Below are positions 8,200 to 12,281 of a stretch of 12,281 nt of DNA, one piece after another. The stretch comes from Ginkgo biloba (taxonomy: Eukaryota; Streptophyta; Ginkgoopsida; Ginkgoales; Ginkgoaceae): contig JANKJI010104301.1 in the NCBI GenBank assembly GCA_024626585.1, forward strand, positions 1 through 12,281. The letters are read 5' to 3'. How positions within the stretch are numbered: the stretch's first letter is position 1; each line of letters starts with the position of its first letter. Below the pieces are notes generated by a model. That model did not search any database. It worked only from the letters and a program-made list of their open reading frames with translations, and was not told the DNA's origin. The position numbers and the translations under genes were made by a program.

Positions 8200-8600
8200 C
8201 TGAGGGGAGAAAATTCATGGAAGAGGTAGCTAGTAGGTCAATAAGGGTGTTTTATTCTCTAGGAATGGGGGTAATATTGAAGGCCTCAAAGGATTCCCCT
8301 AAATCCCACACCTAGTGATTATATTTCTTAATCTTTGATAGTTTACACTAGAATTTTCTCCTTACTTGATTTATCACCATATCAGAATCACCATGAATAT
8401 GTAAGCACTTAACACCATAGCACAAGGTCAAAATGGAGTCCTAAAACTAAGGCTTCATATTTCACTATATTATTAGTGCATGAGAACTATAGGTGATAGG
8501 CTGCCAAGTGAAGTTTACCCTAAGTATTATTCAATGCTACCCCTACTCTGGCACCTTATTTTGAATGAGCCCCATCAAAGAACATTGTCCAAAGTGAATT
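8200..8600 (-). pseudogene. Plant/archaeal-type RNase H domain (aRNH) of pol (decayed)
   Basis: This is a second RNase H, distinct from the gypsy one downstream of RT. Visible motifs are LWTMFFDGAHSK (first catalytic Asp at 8576-8574), GVALNN, SCTNNIVKYEALVLGL (catalytic Glu region, here KYEAL), HIHGDSDMVINQV (catalytic GDS at 8393-8385), VWDLGESFEAFNI and IPRE followed by a stop, then NTLIDLLATSS (the RE.N..AD.LA ending with Ala replaced by Ile). One frameshift lies near 8410 and about seven TAA/TAG interrupt it. In plant Tat elements a domain of this type usually follows the gypsy RNase H; here it sits between protease and RT. I recall plant polyproteins with this order, so it may be a known sublineage. 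Confidence 0.85.
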
Positions 8601-8769
8601 AGGATCATCTCGAAGGTGGAATTCTTCTTCTTTAGTTACCTTGGTCGCTAGTGTGTAGACCCCTATGTCTGTAGAAGAATAGTTAACGTTCTTATTTTTA
8701 GCATTATATTCAATGATTAGGTGCATCATTTTGGTTTCTATATCCACTCTTATTTGGTTGGCAACCCAC

Positions 8770-9110
8770 TTCCAAGAAAACCATATATGTGATAAATTGA
8801 TGGCCATATACACATTCAAATACTTGGACCAGTCTCTACTCAATAGTATACCATAAGCATCTAGGATATCTACCACTTGGATGTTTGTAAAATGTTAGAC
8901 TCTCAGTTTGATTTCTAACTACATATGTACATTCAACAATTCTCCTACTACCTTAACCTCTAATTTATCTAGTTGTACCACCCTTATGACTAACTTAATG
9001 GGGGACAACTCAAGCCTTTTGCAAAATCCTAGGGGCATGTCATTGGTGGAGGCTCTAGAATCAACCAGATAGTTATTTAGATTCTTCCCAAAAATTCTTA
9101 CAGTGAATAG
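8770..9110 (-). pseudogene. Aspartic protease (retropepsin) domain of pol (decayed)
   Basis: Cleaves the Gag-Pol polyprotein during particle maturation. The frame reads VRIFGKNLNNYLVDSRASTN, where DSRA (9062-9051) is the active-site D-S/T-G-A with Gly changed to Arg. It continues with MPLGFCKRLELSPIK, a flap-like VVGELLNV, IQVVDILDAYGILLSRDW (the hydrophobic-G-R/D-W end typical of plant retropepsins), then LSHIWFSWKWVANQIRVD. Two stops (TAG, TAA near 8930 and 8900) replace probable Gln codons. The frame runs on without a break through a charged linker into the RNase H FDGA motif at 8576, confirming one polyprotein. Confidence 0.85.
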
Positions 9111-9509
9111 GAATAGGGGAACTTTGATCTTCTCCTTGTGGATCGCTATATTTTCATTTGTGGGCCCCTTCTATTTTGTGTTAGGTTGCTTCTCAGTCTG
9201 CTCTTTTATATGGGCTAGTTCATACAAGGTGATATTAGCCTTGATATTTTTCATATCCTCCACTATATTATATACTGGTCTTATGTTAATGGTCTGACCC
9301 TTTGGTGTAGCATGGGTTTCTTCTCCTTTTGGTGGAGGAGGTTCATTATTGGCCTCAGGATCTAGGGGTGTTTATGAGTGGTTAGGAGGTATGGATAAGG
9401 TGTTGGGATCTTTGTCCTTACTTCTAAAGGAGTAGGATCTCATATGATATAGTTGGAAGGCCTATACTTCATCAATGTTCTCTTCAGGCTCATTGTCCTC
9501 CTAGGGAGA
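9111..9509 (-). pseudogene. Gag-protease linker of the polyprotein (decayed)
   Basis: The minus-strand frame reads an acidic, Pro-rich spacer (EDNEPEENIDEV, NTLSIPPNHS, ANNEPPPPKGEE), then NIVEDMKNIKANITLYELAHI. A helix of this kind shortly before the protease is common in plant Ty3 polyproteins. Three TAA/TAG codons interrupt it and a one-base shift lies near 9505, where it joins the gag C-terminal part. The plus-strand open frame at 9103-9297 is only the antisense of this region. Confidence 0.65.
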
Positions 9510-10899
9510 AAAATATAGTCTCAAACACCATTGTTTTAATGGGCCTAGGATCATTTGAATCTACTCTACTAGGCCCATATCCATCTAGGTATTTATAGAT
9601 AGATTCAAAGGCATTGCAAAACTCTAAGAAGTTAAATAACCATGGTCTAAGATGCCATGAACCCTACACTAATTGGTAAGGCATGGTTGTAGATATTGAT
9701 CTCGAAGGATTTGTTGCTATTGGAGGGATATTCCTAATTGTTTACTCTAGGACAATTATATCTCTATTAGGGAAATCTATTAGCAGATTTATCTTGGCCT
9801 CCTACCTATCTCTAGAGACTAATGAAGTCATTTCCTAACTTCAGGATCATCCTATGAATAGCCTATAACTCTTTATTTTTATGATCTTGGGGATTTTTTT
9901 GAGTATTTACATTCACTAGGATCAATTTTGAGGTAGGATTTTGGACAACCTCAGTAACCTACTCACCAGTGTATCCCAATTATTGGTTTAGAGAAAGGCA
10001 CACTAATGGAAAGACATTGGTTCTGGGCACTAGATTGAGTGGTGGGATGTTCTAGTTTGTATGGAACCTAATAGGAAGGAGTTATCCTTGTGGATTCATT
10101 TTTATATTGATTTTAATAGCTTGTGCATAGTCCAGTAATAGTATCTTGATGCCTATAACCCTTCTAAGGAAAATTGTGTCATGGGATCTAAGGCATTTTT
10201 ATATATCTCTAGAGATAATGCATCAACTAACTTATATGTTGGGGTGATGTGATTGTAAATATTCTATAAACTAATATTAAAGGCTATTATGGGTTCATTT
10301 GATTATTTTCTCATTGTGGAAAAATGATGATATAGGAGGCTTGGGTCTATAATCTATCTGAATTGGGCCAAGAAGGTATTCTCAAAGTCTACCTAGAAAG
10401 TTATGGAGTTGGGTGGTAGATTGAGAAACCAATCATGCACAGAATCTTATAATATAAAGGCAAATAACCTATAGGCTACATCCTCATGTTAGATGTCGAG
10501 TAATCTTAGTGCAACTTTGAAAGAGGCAACATGTTCCTCAGTTGTCTTACCACCCACTAGAGTGTAAATAGGCAAGTACCTCTTGAGATTTCTAAGGAGA
10601 GGATGAAATTATTCTATGATATTTAAAGAGATCTCATGTAACTAGTTGTAAACCATGTTAAATGGAGTAGTGTTGAGGCTACCAGGCAAGGTTGGATGAT
10701 TTTTTGGGATTCTAGGCATACCCTTATTAACTCTAGGCCTTCTATGGGCTTGCAAGGGTTATAACAATAAAAAACTATAGTCTGATGTAGATCTAGTTAG
10801 GGTCCTTGTTGTATCCAGAGTGAGAGGGACATCCTTATATCGCTAATATTAACCTATTATTCTGTGTTTTATGCACACAAGTTTCAATAGGATGATGGG
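9510..10899 (-). pseudogene. Ty3/gypsy retrotransposon gag, second copy (decayed)
   Basis: Homologous along its length to the gag at 1740-2866 but more eroded. Core pieces are RYLPIYTLVGGKTTEEHV, HDWFLNLPPNSI, FENTFLAQF and YHHFSTMRK followed by the same TAA (10305-10303) as in the first copy, then NHITPTYKLVDALSLEIYKN. A one-base deletion relative to the first copy lies near 10155. The C-terminal part, missing from the first copy, is readable in pieces (GYGPSRVDSNDPRPIKTMVF near 9530-9600); no clear CCHC zinc knuckle is visible. Two Trp positions of the family have become TAG here (YN-stop-LHE against ANWLGE in the first copy; the IT-S/F-stop site), and several Gln positions have become TAA/TAG. 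Confidence 0.8.
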
Positions 10900-11705
10900 T
10901 GTAACACTGACTCATTTTAGGATCCCTATTGGTATCATGATCTAAGGTACAAAAAACTTAGGACATACAACTTAGGTGAGTAATGTGATTTTTTGAACCT
11001 ATTTATGGAGCATCCCTAATAAATGGAAATTCACAATGGCCTCTAACTAAATGAGTTTCAAATCTCATTAAAAAAAATTCAAAAGGGAGAGAAGGGTATG
11101 ACATAAAATAGGAAGCTAACTATTATTAGTAACTATGTAACAATCCAAACCAAAGCATGTGGAAAATAGAATGTACTTGAATCCATGCATACTTCAGGAA
11201 ATTAGTTGCTAAATTTTAAGAAAGAAAGGGAATATATTAATACAAGAATTCAATGATAGATGAAATAGGGGCCCAAACTTCACAAGAATAGGAATATTTA
11301 ATATAATACATCATTCAAATTAAATGACTGTGTTTAAGAAATGGAGTAAGCATCTGTGTAGTTGGTGGTGTATCAAATGCCCAAAGTTATAAATTATGCT
11401 AGCACATATAATACATCCTAAGAATAAGAGAATAGAAAAATAAGTAGAATTAATAATGGCATAGCCCAATATTTTCTTACTATTAATATTTGAAAACACA
11501 ACATTAATCCTAATTCATAGATCAGCCATAAAATTAACTAAACATTAAGAATTAAATTAACAATGAGAACTAGATAACTCATAAAACCCCTAAGTAAAAT
11601 ATATTATATTATCTTCTTCTCAATGAGAAGTTCCTTTGTTACAGTACCAAGAAAATAGAGAAAGAGAGCGAGAGACACAATCTAAAAAAAGAGAGAAATT
11701 ATGGA
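9760..11705 (-). repeat. Second copy of the 2-kb gag-plus-leader repeat (matches 1700-3700)
   Basis: Direct repeat partner of 1700-3700, same orientation, about 8.05 kb apart. It covers the gag core and the whole leader. The right-hand end of the match lies at a shared GGATTC near 11703, after which the two copies diverge completely. Confidence 0.85.
10900..11705 (-). repeat. Conserved 5' leader/possible LTR, second copy
   Basis: Bounded by TGTAAC at 10900-10905 and GTTACA at 11638-11643, perfect inverted ends with TG...CA, giving 744 bases. The copy at 2867-3700 matches it as well as or better than the gag parts match each other. If it is the 5' LTR of the gag-pol element, a primer site should adjoin at 10899 and below, but that sequence (reverse strand CCCATCATCC...) is not a standard plant primer site. 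The matching 3' LTR is not found to the left of the pol, consistent with loss of that end. Confidence 0.45.
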
Positions 11706-11849
11706 TTCCTAGATGGGACGTAGCCTCATCCTTTTATTCGTGCCTCTAACTAAAAACTAACTAGAGTAGAAAAACTAAAAACCAGAGTTACAAAACTATT
11801 TTAGGGGTGGTTTTCCCCCTTTTTTATCTTTTTGCCATTTTTGTTTTTG
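11706..11849. other. Short non-coding gap
   Basis: Between the end of the repeat and the decayed frame to its right. It holds pyrimidine-rich runs (TTTTCCCCCTTTTTTATCTTTTTGCC near 11810-11835 with one interruption), which are polypurine on the minus strand. That could be a purine tract of a minus-strand element, but no LTR start is evident beside it. Confidence 0.3.
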
Positions 11850-12280
11850 AAATAGACTCCTTCATGCTCTAAGAAATCTTGTAGAGGGCCTGATTTGGTT
11901 AGTATGATGGCACATGACCTGGCATGGACACCCCAATGAATCATGTGTACTGGGACCACTTACACTTATAAAATAATCGAAAGAGATCACATGAGTGACT
12001 CCTTTCCCTTTTTCCTTATCACTAGGCACTTGTCATAGTCAATATCAATTCAACCCGTATTTATAATTGGGTCCTTAATTTTGGAGGCTACCTTTGATAC
12101 TGTCTTGGTATGTTCTATTAGGACTGGGTTCATGAATTCCTTTACACATTAAGCTCTCTTTACTTTTCTTGTAACATTGATATTGAACTCATGAATGGCC
12201 TAATTGCCCTATTCCTCTACTAACACTAATTTCCTAGAGAATTAATTTATAAAATCACTGAGAGTGGCCTCAAATTCTGC
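11850..12280 (-). pseudogene. Unrecognised decayed ORF, runs off the window
   Basis: I do not recognise this protein. One minus-strand frame can be read from 12280 to about 11850 with eight stops (six TAA/TAG, two TGA) and no needed indel. Pieces such as AEFEATLSDFIN, FSRKLVLVEE, AIHEFNINVTRKVKRA, CVKEFMNPVLIEHTKTVSK, DIDYDKCLVIRKKGKESL, VPVHMIHWGVHARSCAIIL and SGPLQDFLEHEGVYF have protein-like composition, with helical, charged N-terminal and more hydrophobic C-terminal parts. It lies upstream of the leader and gag of the second element in the same orientation, the place an extra ORF occupies in Ogre/Tat-type elements; it could also belong to an unrelated older insertion. The frame is open to the window edge, so the N-terminus is missing. 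Confidence 0.4.
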
Positions 12281-12281
12281 C

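Larger units (their letters stand above)
6395..11705 (-). mobile_element. Ty3/gypsy (Tat/Athila-like) retrotransposon, decayed, integrase end missing
   Basis: In transcription order (right to left) this holds a leader (11705-10900), gag (about 10899-9510), protease (about 9110-8770), plant/archaeal-type RNase H (about 8600-8200), reverse transcriptase (about 7780-7000) and gypsy RNase H (about 6960-6395). RT before integrase and the RT/RNase H motifs make it Ty3/gypsy. An extra RNase H of the FDGA...GDS type is a mark of plant Tat-like elements; its place between protease and RT differs from the usual Ogre/Retand order. No integrase zinc finger or D,D-35-E region follows the second RNase H; the frame ends at about 6395 beside short tandem repeats, so the 3' end was lost or replaced. 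Dozens of stops and several frameshifts make it non-autonomous. Confidence 0.85.

Noticed and set aside
9103-9297. Plus-strand open frame with hydrophobic, membrane-like product
   Set aside because: It is antisense to the gag-protease linker, which is supported by a continuous frame into the protease.
1-12281. A reassigned genetic code with TAA/TAG read as Gln
   Set aside because: Many stops fall where Gln is plausible and TGA is rare. But two stops in the second gag copy face Trp in the family, others face Tyr, Lys, Glu, Ser or Phe, RT motif A and the protease Gly are also lost, and frameshifts are present. Decay at CpA sites explains all of this without a new code.
1-12281. Host protein-coding gene with introns
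   Set aside because: All protein-like frames match retroelement domains or share their decay and context; no convincing exon with splice sites was found.

Overview
This window looks like intergenic, repeat-filled nuclear DNA from a land plant. It is AT-rich, visibly poor in CpG, and made almost wholly of decayed LTR retrotransposons lying in or beside one another. I see no intact host gene, tRNA, rRNA, CRISPR array or bacterial-type operon. The plant assignment rests on a Ty3/gypsy polyprotein on the minus strand whose pieces read like plant Tat/Athila-type elements, including an extra plant/archaeal-type RNase H. The species cannot be read from the sequence; a large, TE-rich genome such as a gymnosperm or fern is only a guess.

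Layout. (A) 1-1681, plus strand: 3' end of an LTR retroelement. It has a decayed Gln-rich, helical (probably coiled-coil) reading frame (1-996), a purine tract (1073-1084) and a probable 3' LTR (1085 to about 1681). (B) about 1682-3705, minus strand: gag and 5' leader of a Ty3/gypsy copy, cut at its gag end by the LTR of A. (C) about 3706-5046: a purine-rich stretch and an unrecognised minus-strand pseudogene (4369-4956). (D) 5047-6409: AT-rich non-coding DNA with a 41-bp tandem duplication, a strong TATA motif (5513) and 30-bp tandem repeats next to where the pol of E stops. (E) about 6395-11705, minus strand: a second, longer copy of the B element. In transcription order it has leader, gag, protease, plant-type RNase H, reverse transcriptase and gypsy RNase H; the integrase is missing. 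(F) 11706-12281: another decayed minus-strand reading frame of unknown function, running off the window.

B and E share about 2 kb (leader plus gag) and at least three premature stops, so both probably descend from an already broken copy. Every coding stretch carries many stops but long runs keep their frame. The stops are overwhelmingly TAA/TAG and often sit where Gln is expected. I read this as C-to-T decay at CA sites rather than a changed genetic code, but both can be tested. Nothing here is predicted to make a working protein.
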